This document shows positions 33,343-41,857 of a stretch of DNA of 64,000 nucleotides, one piece after another. The DNA is taken from positions 6,555 to 70,554 of the forward strand of contig CAJWRY010000002.1 of assembly GCA_913046155.1 (NCBI GenBank), given 5' to 3'. The notes under the pieces were generated by a model. That model searched no databases and was not told the origin of the DNA. It saw nothing but the letters and a program-made list of their open reading frames with translations. This DNA is from an uncultured Candidatus Nemicrothrix sp. GTDB lineage: Bacteria > Actinomycetota > Acidimicrobiia > Acidimicrobiales > UBA8592. Each line of letters begins with the position of its first letter. Positions within the stretch are counted from its first letter, which is position 1. The translations under genes were made by a program, and so were the position numbers.

Positions 33343-33831
33343 ATGGATAGCGATCAACTTTTAGAAATAGGAAGAATTGGGAAACCACACGGTTTGCGCG
33401 GAGAGTTGATAGTAGCTTTGACATCAAATGTGGACGAGCGAATAAAAGTGGGTGCCGAAGTGTACTTAACGTCTAAGAAAAAATACGTAATCATAGGCTC
33501 AAAGCCATATAAAAAAAACTTCCTAGTTTCTTTAGGCGGAATTACAAGTCGCACAGAAGCTGAAAACCTAGCTGGAGAACTATTGCTTGCGAAACCGCTG
33601 GAAGACCCGAACATCAAATGGGCTCATGACCTGATAGGAAATCTAGTCATTGACAATGAAGGGAACCAACGCGGTTTGATAGTTGAAATTCACGCTAACC
33701 CTGCCAGCGATCTACTGGTTCTAGAAGACGAAACTTTAATCCCTGTAGTTTTTCTCAAGGATATTAAGGATAACAAGGTCTTCGTTGATACCCCGAAAGG
33801 TATATTCCAAGATAGTCAATCATGCGAATAG
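33343..33831 (+). CDS. rimM: Ribosome maturation factor RimM
   Basis: Assists maturation of the 30S head by binding S19. 162 residues: an N-terminal barrel beginning LEIGRIGKPHGLRGEL and a C-terminal PRC-barrel domain (HDLIGNLVIDNEGNQRG, ending DTPKGIFQ). Overlaps trmD by 10 nt, so the two are co-translated. Confidence 0.94.
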   Translation: MDSDQLLEIGRIGKPHGLRGELIVALTSNVDERIKVGAEVYLTSKKKYVIIGSKPYKKNFLVSLGGITSRTEAENLAGELLLAKPLEDPNIKWAHDLIGNLVIDNEGNQRGLIVEIHANPASDLLVLEDETLIPVVFLKDIKDNKVFVDTPKGIFQDSQSCE

Positions 33832-34541
33832 ATATTCTGACAATTTTTCCCTCTCTAATAAATAGTTTCGTTAACGAATCGCTAATCGGGAAAGCACAAG
33901 AAAGTGGAACGCTGGAAATTTCCGCCCTTGACATTAGAGAGGGCGCATCTGGCGTTCATAAGGCTGTTGATGACACTCCATTTGGAGGTGGCCCTGGGAT
34001 GGTTCTAAAACCTGACCCAATTTTCAACGTCGTAGAGAACAAAAACCCTCCGCGCCCTCTTTACCTCCTCAGCCCAGCAGGCGAGCCCTTTAGTCACTCA
34101 AAGGCAAAGGAACTATCAAAATTAGATGGATTCTCACTTCTCTGCGGACGGTATGAAGGTGTTGATCAGCGCGTTCGAGACCATCTAATTGACGGAGAGA
34201 TATCGTTAGGAGATTTTGTGCTTGCTGGAGGAGAAATCGCTGCTCTGGCTGTTGTTGAGACCGTCACACGTCTGATACCAGGCGTAATGGGCAATATAGA
34301 ATCTGCAGCTTCAGAATCATTCACTCAGGGGTTATTGGAATACCCACAATATACAAGGCCATGGGATTTTGAAGGTCTTACCCCACCGGACATACTCCGA
34401 AGTGGTAACCATGAAGAAATAGAACTCTGGAGAAAAGCTAAAGCTCTTGAAATCACACTTTCAAACCGGCCCGACCTCATCGAAAAGAGAGGCGGATTGA
34501 CAGATCAAGAACAAAGCCTACTAGAAAGAAAATTCACGTAA
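33822..34541 (+). CDS. trmD: tRNA (guanine37-N1)-methyltransferase TrmD
   Basis: Methylates G37 in tRNAs reading CNN codons to prevent +1 frameshifts; SPOUT (trefoil-knot) enzyme. The 239 residues have IDILTIFPSLINSFV, DDTPFGGGPGMVLKP, LCGRYEGVDQRV and the knot region DFVLAGGEIAALAV, all strongly conserved. Length is normal. A 101-bp spacer precedes rplS. Confidence 0.97.
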   Translation: MRIDILTIFPSLINSFVNESLIGKAQESGTLEISALDIREGASGVHKAVDDTPFGGGPGMVLKPDPIFNVVENKNPPRPLYLLSPAGEPFSHSKAKELSKLDGFSLLCGRYEGVDQRVRDHLIDGEISLGDFVLAGGEIAALAVVETVTRLIPGVMGNIESAASESFTQGLLEYPQYTRPWDFEGLTPPDILRSGNHEEIELWRKAKALEITLSNRPDLIEKRGGLTDQEQSLLERKFT

Positions 34542-34642
34542 TTAAATTTTCTAATCAATTTAGATAGCTTTGATTGCTGTCCGGAGGATTTGTCCGTATC
34601 CTTACATGGTTGACAACCAACAAATAACGCACAAGGGTTATC

Positions 34643-34987
34643 ATGAAACTCACAGACGAAATAGACAAAGCCAGTCTTAAAGAAGACATCCCCGAATTCT
34701 CTCCGGGAGATACCGTCAAAGTACACGTACGAGTCGTTGAAGGAAATCGCGAACGAACACAGATATTCGAAGGTGCAGTAATCGGTAGACAAGGCGGGGG
34801 GATCGGAGAAACATTCACAGTGCGAAAAGTTTCTTTCGGCGTTGGTGTCGAAAGAACATTTCCTATCCACTCACCAATTGTTGAAAAGATAGAAATTGTG
34901 AGCAAAGGAGATGTCCGCAGAGCCAAACTTTACTATCAACGGGAAAGAATTGGTAAACGGGCAAAGATAAAAGAAAAAAGAGACTAA
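34643..34987 (+). CDS. rplS: 50S ribosomal protein L19
   Basis: 114-residue L19 with [41 protein letters not shown] and [13 protein letters not shown], ending in a basic tail. ATG preceded by an AAGGG about 7 nt upstream. It closes the recG-to-rplS plus-strand block, and a small minus-strand gene converges on it with only 10 bp between stops. Confidence 0.97.
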   Translation: MKLTDEIDKASLKEDIPEFSPGDTVKVHVRVVEGNRERTQIFEGAVIGRQGGGIGETFTVRKVSFGVGVERTFPIHSPIVEKIEIVSKGDVRRAKLYYQRERIGKRAKIKEKRD

Positions 34988-34997
34988 TTGCCCTGAC

Positions 34998-35201
34998 CTA
35001 ATTTACAGGTGGGCGGTTTCCCCGGTTATTCCAACATCCCTTATGCCAATGTCTCCTCAAATCTGGAGCCAACCTTGGCACTGCGACAACATGACCAACC
35101 CCTCTTGCAATTTCTCTTCCGCAACCCGGGCAAACATAAAGTTTTACAGCTTCATACGGTTGCACGAATCTTGTTTCGACAGAATCCTCTGACCAATCCA
35201 T
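34998..35201 (-). CDS. 67-residue CxxC protein of unknown function
   Basis: A small hydrophilic protein starting MDWSEDSVETRFVQPYEAVK, then YVCPGCGREIARGVGHVVAV and DLRRHWHKGCW. One CPGC knuckle together with later His and Cys (HWHKGC) could bind one zinc. I recall similar short proteins (CPGC followed by LRRHWHxGCW) as conserved hypotheticals in actinobacteria; no function is known to me. I start at ATG 35201 rather than further upstream because the conserved part begins there and the 36-residue gene ends 2 nt before it. The two small genes likely form one transcript. Confidence 0.72.
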   Translation of the reverse strand: MDWSEDSVETRFVQPYEAVKLYVCPGCGREIARGVGHVVAVPRLAPDLRRHWHKGCWNNRGNRPPVN

Positions 35202-35203
35202 CG

Positions 35204-35314
35204 CTAACCTAACAATGCCCAGATAACCAAAGCAATGAGAAGGGCAAGACCAAAACCTACAAACCAATAGTCAAATTTTGATTTTCGATAGCTTCGAGTC
35301 GGATTAAATCCCAT
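35204..35314 (-). CDS. 36-residue single-TM membrane microprotein
   Basis: A complete 36-codon ORF: a basic N terminus MGFNPTRSYRKSKFDYW followed by a single hydrophobic helix (FVGFGLALLIALVIWALLG) that reaches the C terminus. The positive-inside rule puts the N terminus in the cytosol. Stop and the next ATG are separated by 2 nt, a tight operon spacing that supports reality. No SD is visible, but the ATG lies just downstream of a possible -10 on the minus strand, so leaderless expression is possible. Function unknown. Confidence 0.6.
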   Translation of the reverse strand: MGFNPTRSYRKSKFDYWFVGFGLALLIALVIWALLG

Positions 35315-35334
35315 ATAACTAGTATTGTTCTTCT
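35315..35334. promoter_or_regulatory. 20-bp divergent gap with symmetric -10-like core
   Basis: Only 20 bp separate the ATG of the minus-strand microprotein (35314) from the ATG of the PaaG-like gene (35335). Near its middle is the palindrome ACTAGT (35318-35323). TAGTAT (35320-35325) reads as a plus-strand -10-like box and TACTAG (35324-35319) as a minus-strand one. Both genes lack an SD. A shared bidirectional promoter giving near-leaderless mRNAs is the simplest reading. Confidence 0.35.
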
Positions 35335-36117
35335 ATGGAAGAAATACTCGTAAATCAGAATGGAAATATAGCTACCGTCACCATAAATCGACCTGAGGTC
35401 AAAAACGCAGTCACGTCAAAAATGTGGGATGACCTAACTGCCACTTTTACTGAATTAGGGTACGACGACAGTGTTAGAGCTGTAATAGTAACTGGAGCAG
35501 GCGATGACTTTTGCTCAGGCGCAGACGTAAGCGCAATGGGCAGAGATGAGAACGAAGTCAAATTGCATCAACTAGAAGCCATGAGAAAAGTGGGGGATTG
35601 CTGTCTGTCTTTGTTCAATATGCCAAAAGTAACTATCGCAAGAGTCCCAGGCATAGCAGTCGGAGCCGGAATGAATATGGCGTTATGTTGCGACCTACTG
35701 GTAGCTTCAGAAAATGCCCGTTTCAGCGAAATATTTGCCAAAAGAGGGCTTTCCGTTGACTTTGGTGGCTCTTATCTTCTTCCCAGAATAGTTGGCCTCC
35801 AAAAAGCAAAAGAGCTAGTTCTGCTTGCTGATGTGATCTCAGCGTCCGAAGCTAACAGGATGGGGTTTGTAAATTATGTCGTAGATCCTAAAGAGCTCGA
35901 TGCAAAAGTAAACGAGATCGCAGAAAAAGCCGCAGCAGGACCTCCAAGAGCACTTGCCATGAGCAAAGCGCTCCTCAACAGATCCTTCTCAAATTCGCTG
36001 ACCGATGCATTAGACCAAGAAGGGACAGCCCAAACCTTCAACTTTACGACAAAAGATATTACAGAAGCTATGAGAGCATTCAAAGAGAAACGAACTCCAG
36101 ATTTCAAAGGCTGGTAA
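35335..36117 (+). CDS. Enoyl-CoA hydratase/isomerase family protein with PaaG-like active site
   Basis: A 260-residue crotonase-fold protein (VTINRPEVKNAV, DFCSGADVSAM for CoA and oxyanion binding). The two glutamates of true enoyl-CoA hydratases are absent: GGGCE is GAGMN (Asn114) and the FGxPE position is Phe. Instead it has GLSVDFGGSYLLPR with Asp142, the same arrangement as PaaG, whose single catalytic Asp carries out isomerisation. An isomerase acting on unsaturated or epoxidised acyl-CoA is therefore more likely than a hydratase. No other phenylacetate genes are in the window. Its stop shares a base with the start of the cytochrome gene (TAATG). Confidence 0.85.
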   Translation: MEEILVNQNGNIATVTINRPEVKNAVTSKMWDDLTATFTELGYDDSVRAVIVTGAGDDFCSGADVSAMGRDENEVKLHQLEAMRKVGDCCLSLFNMPKVTIARVPGIAVGAGMNMALCCDLLVASENARFSEIFAKRGLSVDFGGSYLLPRIVGLQKAKELVLLADVISASEANRMGFVNYVVDPKELDAKVNEIAEKAAAGPPRALAMSKALLNRSFSNSLTDALDQEGTAQTFNFTTKDITEAMRAFKEKRTPDFKGW

Positions 36118-36485
36118 TGCCACGAATCTCTCTACGGTATAAACAAATAATTCTCGCCATCGTCTTACTGATGACATCCGTATCCTGCGGAGTTAGCGCT
36201 TCTCCTGAGGTTCAGCCAGATGAGAACGGCTCAGTCGATCCAGAACTCATACTGGGAAGAGAAATATGGGGGATCCACTGCTCCTCTTGTCATGGGGCCT
36301 CGGGTCAGGGGGGTAGAGGAAAAAAACTCAACAACGGCGATTTAGCTATAAATTACCCCGACCAAACGTCACTTATCTCGGTCATCCAGAACGGCAAAGG
36401 GCAAGGGATGCCAGCTTTTTCATCAAAGCTAACCATTGACGAAACTAAAGCAGTAATCAACTACATATTAGATGTCTTAAATTAG
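36117..36485 (+). CDS. Small c-type cytochrome, probable lipoprotein
   Basis: 122 residues: a basic-hydrophobic signal (1-23) ending in SVSCG, a plausible lipobox with Cys for lipid attachment, then an acidic linker and one mono-haem cytochrome c domain with CSSCH and a distal Met in GMPAF. It would sit on the outer face of the membrane as an electron carrier. Translation is coupled to the preceding isomerase gene by a one-base TAATG overlap, an odd functional pairing. A SURF1 gene at 56.3 kb suggests a haem-copper oxidase elsewhere in the genome. Confidence 0.87.
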   Translation: MPRISLRYKQIILAIVLLMTSVSCGVSASPEVQPDENGSVDPELILGREIWGIHCSSCHGASGQGGRGKKLNNGDLAINYPDQTSLISVIQNGKGQGMPAFSSKLTIDETKAVINYILDVLN

Positions 36486-36533
36486 CAAAAACTAATAGCT
36501 TCAATCTCTCAAAAATTCTAGTAATCTGAAGAT

Positions 36534-37412
36534 ATGAGCTGGGAATTGTCAAACTTTGTTCAATCCTTAACGTCCGTTTCCGATTCAACTGCCTCGGTCT
36601 ATAAAAGAGATCTAAAATCTTTCATAGAGTGGTGTAACAGCCAGAAACTAACTGCTCCATCAGAAGTGAGCAGAAGAAACCTCAGATATTACCTTGCTTG
36701 GCTTCAAGAAAATGATTACTCAAGGAGAACAATTTCCAGAAAAGCATCTTCACTTCGGAGATATTTTAAATGGGCTCAACATAAATCTCTAATAGATTCC
36801 AATCCAACGGTTAACCTCCAGACACAGGGTGGTAAATCAAAACTCCCAAGAGTTTTAAAGAAACAGGAATTACAGGTTCTCCTAGACAACCCAAGACCAG
36901 CAACCTTAAATGACGGTATCAGGAAGTTCAGAGATGACGCGATACTCGAACTTTTATACGGGAGTGGACTAAGGGTAAGCGAACTTTGTAATCTCAAATT
37001 CAACCAAATTGATTCCAAAAGGCAACTCTTACGAATAGAGGGGAAGGGAAGAAAAGAGCGATTAGTCCCGCTATCTAGAAAGTCAATTCAGTGTCTCGAA
37101 TTATGGTTAAAGAATGGGAGGCCAGAAATGATAGGTACCGAGGAGAACCACGACTTTGTATTCGTGAACATGCGATGTAAGCAAATAACCCCTAGGGATG
37201 TGCGACGGTTACTTGACCGCAGATCCTCAGTCCCAGTGAATCCTCACGCTTTGAGACATACCTTTGCAACACATCTTCTTGACGGGGGTGCAGATTTGCG
37301 TGAAGTCCAAGAACTTCTCGGTCACTCGGATCTTAGCTCAACCCAAATCTACACTCATGTAAGTAAAGATAGATTAAAGGCCGTACATAAACGAACCCAT
37401 CCCAGAGGATAA
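36534..37412 (+). CDS. xerC: Tyrosine recombinase XerC
   Basis: Resolves chromosome dimers at dif with XerD and FtsK. The 292-residue protein has the N-terminal SAM-like core-binding domain (to ~95) and the catalytic domain with Arg in GSGLRVSELCNL, Lys in GKGRKERLVPL, HALRHTFATHLLDGGA, GHSDLSSTQIYTHV with His and the nucleophile Tyr. Integrases have the same residues, but position directly upstream of rpsB is the usual actinobacterial xerC locus. The FtsK motor is encoded 22 kb downstream. A TAATCT box 6 nt before the ATG and no SD hint at a leaderless start. Confidence 0.92.
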   Translation: MSWELSNFVQSLTSVSDSTASVYKRDLKSFIEWCNSQKLTAPSEVSRRNLRYYLAWLQENDYSRRTISRKASSLRRYFKWAQHKSLIDSNPTVNLQTQGGKSKLPRVLKKQELQVLLDNPRPATLNDGIRKFRDDAILELLYGSGLRVSELCNLKFNQIDSKRQLLRIEGKGRKERLVPLSRKSIQCLELWLKNGRPEMIGTEENHDFVFVNMRCKQITPRDVRRLLDRRSSVPVNPHALRHTFATHLLDGGADLREVQELLGHSDLSSTQIYTHVSKDRLKAVHKRTHPRG

Positions 37413-37503
37413 GCCTAAAGCTTGCAAAAGCAGGTGTAACTTCAATATCTAATTGTTAGAATCTGATGTGCTTGAGATTCAAGCAAATTTCACCTGAATA
37501 ACT

Positions 37504-37546
37504 CCACGGTCGCCTAGGCGTATATTCAGGAATCGTTTAACCGTGG
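37504..37546 (+). promoter_or_regulatory. Inverted repeat in rpsB leader
   Basis: CCACGGT (37504-37510) can pair with ACCGTGG (37540-37546), enclosing the palindrome CGCCTAGGCG (37511-37520). The 3' arm ends one base before the AGGAG ribosome binding site (37548-37552), so folding would occlude it. A TATATT within the loop (37521-37526) might instead be a -10 box, in which case the 5' arm would not be transcribed. Candidate autoregulatory S2 leader. Confidence 0.4.
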
Positions 37547-37556
37547 TAGGAGAAAA

Positions 37557-38426
37557 ATGTCACCAGTTGTTACTATGAGCCAGTTGCTCAAGGCAGGAGT
37601 CCATTTTGGTCACCAAACGAGACGATGGAACCCCAAAATGCAGCGCTTTATACATGGAGAGCGAAACGGGATCTATCTCATAGATCTAAACCAAACACTT
37701 GAGAGAATCGCTGATGCTTACAGTTATGTCAGAGATACGGTAGCTGAGGGCGGTATGGTGCTTTTCGTAGGCACGAAAAAACAAACCCAAGATGCTGTGA
37801 AGTCCTTTGCACAAGGCTGCGGCCAGCCTTATGTTAACCAAAGGTGGCTCGGAGGAATGCTTACGAACTTTGAGACCATGGCAAAACGAGTTGGGAAAAT
37901 GAAGGAATACCAGCGAATGCGAGACTCAGGCGAGTTTGATGAAATGCCAAAGAAAGAGGCTTTAATGCTATCCCGAGAGTTAGCGAAATTAGAGAGAAAC
38001 CTCAGTGGAATTAGCATGCTTAAAGAGCGGCCACAAGTAGTATTCGTACTAGATACCAAAAAAGAACACATTGCAGTAACGGAAGCTAACAAGTTAGGTA
38101 TTCCTGTAATCGCAGTTGTTGACACCAATTGTGACCCTGATGTTATAGATTTCGTTATTCCTGGAAATGATGACGCAATTAGGTCAGGCGAGCTGATGTG
38201 CCGTGTTATCTCGGAAGCAGTTGAAGAAGGGCAACTAATCCGATCAAAGAAATATGGATCGCAATCAACCCCCAAAGAAGAACCAGCCGAACCAGTTGAA
38301 CAAGAAGAAGCCCAAAAGAAAGCGACTGCAGATTTTCAAGAAAGAGAAAAGAAGGTCGCCGAAGAAATTGCCACAAAACCTGAAACAGCAATAGAAGACC
38401 TTAACCCAGAACCGGAGGAAATATAA
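37557..38426 (+). CDS. rpsB: 30S ribosomal protein S2
   Basis: 289 residues. The S2 body is clear: [47 protein letters not shown] and [30 protein letters not shown]. The C-terminal ~50 residues form a charged Glu/Lys-rich tail absent from E. coli S2 but frequent in actinobacteria. Strong AGGAG SD. tsf begins immediately after the stop, the universal rpsB-tsf order. Confidence 0.97.
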   Translation: MSPVVTMSQLLKAGVHFGHQTRRWNPKMQRFIHGERNGIYLIDLNQTLERIADAYSYVRDTVAEGGMVLFVGTKKQTQDAVKSFAQGCGQPYVNQRWLGGMLTNFETMAKRVGKMKEYQRMRDSGEFDEMPKKEALMLSRELAKLERNLSGISMLKERPQVVFVLDTKKEHIAVTEANKLGIPVIAVVDTNCDPDVIDFVIPGNDDAIRSGELMCRVISEAVEEGQLIRSKKYGSQSTPKEEPAEPVEQEEAQKKATADFQEREKKVAEEIATKPETAIEDLNPEPEEI

Positions 38427-39221
38427 ATGCCAGAATTTACCGCAAAAGATGTGCAAAAACTCCGTCAAGCCTCTGGCGCCGGAATGATGGACGCAAAAAG
38501 AGCTTTGGACGAGGCCGCTGGTGATTTCGATGCAGCGTTACAATCGTTACGCGAAAAGGGAATTGCAAAAGCGGATAGTAGAAGCGATAGAGAGAGTGCA
38601 GAAGGAGCGATTGCCGTTGCGCAAAATGAAGCCGCAGTAGCCATAGTCGAACTTAAATCCGAAACTGATTTTTCCGCAAAAGCCAGCGACTTCTTGTCAT
38701 TAACTCAAGAACTCGCCGATTTAGTGCTTGCAGAAGGTGAAGATGCTGTGTCAACCAAAGAAGAGGAAATAGATGATCTTCGCATATCAAAAAAAGAAAA
38801 TATACAACTTGGCACTGTAAAGCAGATTGTCATTGATGAAGGTTCTTTAGTTGACGTCTACCTACACACCGATCAGGAAGGACGAGGAATTAACGGTGTT
38901 ATAGTTCAAGGTAAAGACGTGCCAGCAGAAACTTTGCATGAGGTTGCGCTTCACATAGCTTTCGCAAAACCATCAGCTCTCTCTCGCGAAGAGGTACCAA
39001 GTGAAGATATCGAAAAAGAAAGAGAGAGTGCTCTAGGCGTCACTAAGGCTGAGGGAAAACCAGAGGCTGCGTGGGAAAAGATCGTTGAAGGGCGAGTCTC
39101 AAAATGGCTAAGCGAAAGAGTACTGTTAGAACAAGGAATGTTTGGAGAAAAAGAAACAGTCGCACAAAAATTGGGAGCCGGCACTATTACTAATTTCGTG
39201 CAAGCATACATAGGCGATTGA
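38427..39221 (+). CDS. tsf: Elongation factor Ts
   Basis: GDP-GTP exchange factor for EF-Tu. 264 residues. N-terminal UBA-like helix AKDVQKLRQASGAGMMDAKRAL with the GAGMMDAK signature, then LKSETDFSAKASDF (the TDFVA-type EF-Tu contact) and the C-terminal dimerisation module. Starts directly after the rpsB stop. Confidence 0.97.
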   Translation: MPEFTAKDVQKLRQASGAGMMDAKRALDEAAGDFDAALQSLREKGIAKADSRSDRESAEGAIAVAQNEAAVAIVELKSETDFSAKASDFLSLTQELADLVLAEGEDAVSTKEEEIDDLRISKKENIQLGTVKQIVIDEGSLVDVYLHTDQEGRGINGVIVQGKDVPAETLHEVALHIAFAKPSALSREEVPSEDIEKERESALGVTKAEGKPEAAWEKIVEGRVSKWLSERVLLEQGMFGEKETVAQKLGAGTITNFVQAYIGD

Positions 39222-39271
39222 CTAGGATTATGGCTCAAACAATCAAATTTCACGAAAAGCATGCACTTTAG

Positions 39272-40039
<768 letters not shown>

Positions 40040-40045
40040 GAACAC

Positions 40046-40615
40046 ATGAGCGACGATTTATTAGAACTTTTATTTGCTGAAGCAGAAGAAAAGATGGAGA
40101 AGTCGGTCGTAAGAACTAAAAGTGAGTTCTCTTCAATAAGAACTGGTCGTCCAAGTCCTGCTTTAGTGGAGCGGATACAAGTTGAATACTTCGGAAGTGA
40201 TGTCCCGCTGCAACAACTTGCCAGTTTCTCAGTTCCAGAAGCCCAGTTACTAGTAATTGCCCCTTTTGACAAAGGGGCAATTGAAGCTATCGAGAGAGCG
40301 ATAGTCCTCGCTGACCTTGGAGTCAGTCCAGCAAATGACGGTTCAATTCTCAGGCTGAACTTTCCTCCGCTCACAGAAGAGAGGCGAAAACAACTCGTAA
40401 AAGTGGTCAAAAATCTAGCGGAAGAAGGGAGAGTATCCATTCGAGGTATCAGACGATCAGCTCGTCAAGAACTGGATACTCTTGATAAAGAGGGAGATGT
40501 TTCGTCGGACGATGCTAAGAGAGCATCAGAAAAGATTGATACTTTGACACGAGACTTTGAAGGTCAAATAAACGCCGCACTCGAGCAGAAAGAAACTGAA
40601 CTATTAGAAGTTTAG
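40046..40615 (+). CDS. frr: Ribosome-recycling factor
   Basis: Splits post-termination ribosomes together with EF-G. 189 residues, near the usual 185, with SSIRTGRPSPALVERIQVEY, the loop region with PFDKGAIEAIERAI, and a long C-terminal helix including VKNLAEEGRVSIRGIRR. Conserved throughout. Confidence 0.97.
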   Translation: MSDDLLELLFAEAEEKMEKSVVRTKSEFSSIRTGRPSPALVERIQVEYFGSDVPLQQLASFSVPEAQLLVIAPFDKGAIEAIERAIVLADLGVSPANDGSILRLNFPPLTEERRKQLVKVVKNLAEEGRVSIRGIRRSARQELDTLDKEGDVSSDDAKRASEKIDTLTRDFEGQINAALEQKETELLEV

Positions 40616-40640
40616 ACTATGGTAGATTTCTGGAGATGTT

Positions 40641-41786
40641 ATGACGGAAGAAGAAAACACAAAGGGACCAGAGGGGGACTCAACAAACCATGGCCTGCCG
40701 CATTGGAGCGAGCCAGCTACAGGTCAGTTCCCTAAAGTTGAGATAAACAAAAGTGACGGACCTAACGAAGATTGGGAAGCCTTAACCGAAGGCCCCAACT
40801 GGGGTCAGGGAGCTGAGCCTGAAAGCTCGGTCAATGAAACGCAACGCATAGATGTCACGATAGGGGAAGACCCAAAGACAGATGATTTCTTTTCCTACGG
40901 GAAGCCACTTGATCTCGCCGAGACTACAGAATCAATCATCTCTGAAGGGAAAAAATCAAGAAGGTCAGGATTGGGTTCAAGGGAAACGTTGACTCGTATC
41001 ATCACCGGGCTTGTCCTCGGCGGAATCGTCATCCTTTGTCTTGCAATCAGCAAAATAGCAACAGTTGTGCTAATAGCAGTGATGCTTGGTATAGCTTCCA
41101 CCGAGTTATTTCAGAGCCTCTACAAAGTTGGATGGCAACCTCCCACCCTTGTGGGATTGGTAGCTTCCGTAGGAATGCCATTAGCTACGTACTGGAAGGG
41201 AGAAGGCGCAATCGGGTTAGTCCTTTTCCTTACATTCCTGACAGGGGCACTATGGTATTTGCTTGGAATCGGGGGACCGCGCCCTGTTCCCAATCTCGCA
41301 GTCTTGACTCTAGGAGTTGTCTATGTGGGTGTCTTGGGTTCCCACGCAGTTCTATTATTGGATGACCCTAAAGGAAAGGGCCTACTGCTTGCGGCAATCC
41401 TCCTGGCAGCTGGATATGACATAGGAGGGTACTTCATCGGACAAGCCCTCGGACGTTCACCCCTCACAGAAGTCAGTCCGAATAAAACCATTGAAGGTTT
41501 ATTAGGCGGGACCTTAGCCACAGTTGGCGTTGGGGTGCTACTTGCTGTATTTGACGTAGGGCCCTTTGATGGTGATCCTTTTGGCTTCTCAAACGCGCTT
41601 CTACTGGGAATAGTCGTGGCAGTAATCGCACCCATCGGTGACCTTGCAGAATCACTCATTAAGCGTGATTTAAAAATAAAAGATATGGGAACAGTTTTGC
41701 CTGGACATGGCGGAGTGCTGGATCGTTGCGACACTCTGCTGTTTGTCATCCCGACAGTCCATTACATGGTTCTTGTTATGTCATAA
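40641..41786 (+). CDS. cdsA: Phosphatidate cytidylyltransferase
   Basis: Makes CDP-diacylglycerol from phosphatidate and CTP in the membrane. Residues 1-115 are a hydrophilic, acidic, probably disordered cytosolic extension (rich in Glu, Asp, Gly, Ser, Pro) not found in the E. coli enzyme. About eight membrane segments follow, and the CDP-alcohol signature near the end reads LIKRDLKIKDMGTVLPGHGG followed by LDRCDT. SPNKTIEGLLGG is also typical. Such N-terminal extensions are usual in actinobacterial CdsA. Confidence 0.94.
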   Translation: MTEEENTKGPEGDSTNHGLPHWSEPATGQFPKVEINKSDGPNEDWEALTEGPNWGQGAEPESSVNETQRIDVTIGEDPKTDDFFSYGKPLDLAETTESIISEGKKSRRSGLGSRETLTRIITGLVLGGIVILCLAISKIATVVLIAVMLGIASTELFQSLYKVGWQPPTLVGLVASVGMPLATYWKGEGAIGLVLFLTFLTGALWYLLGIGGPRPVPNLAVLTLGVVYVGVLGSHAVLLLDDPKGKGLLLAAILLAAGYDIGGYFIGQALGRSPLTEVSPNKTIEGLLGGTLATVGVGVLLAVFDVGPFDGDPFGFSNALLLGIVVAVIAPIGDLAESLIKRDLKIKDMGTVLPGHGGVLDRCDTLLFVIPTVHYMVLVMS

Positions 41787-41857
41787 ATCACTTCAGTGTC
41801 TCACATCATCAAGAAGATTAAGACTTACACTTTAAATATGATAGGGAACGGTAGCTG

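Noticed and set aside
36534..37412. Tyrosine recombinase as evidence of an integrated element
   Set aside because: It directly precedes rpsB-tsf, the standard xerC position, with no att repeats, phage genes or tRNA nearby.
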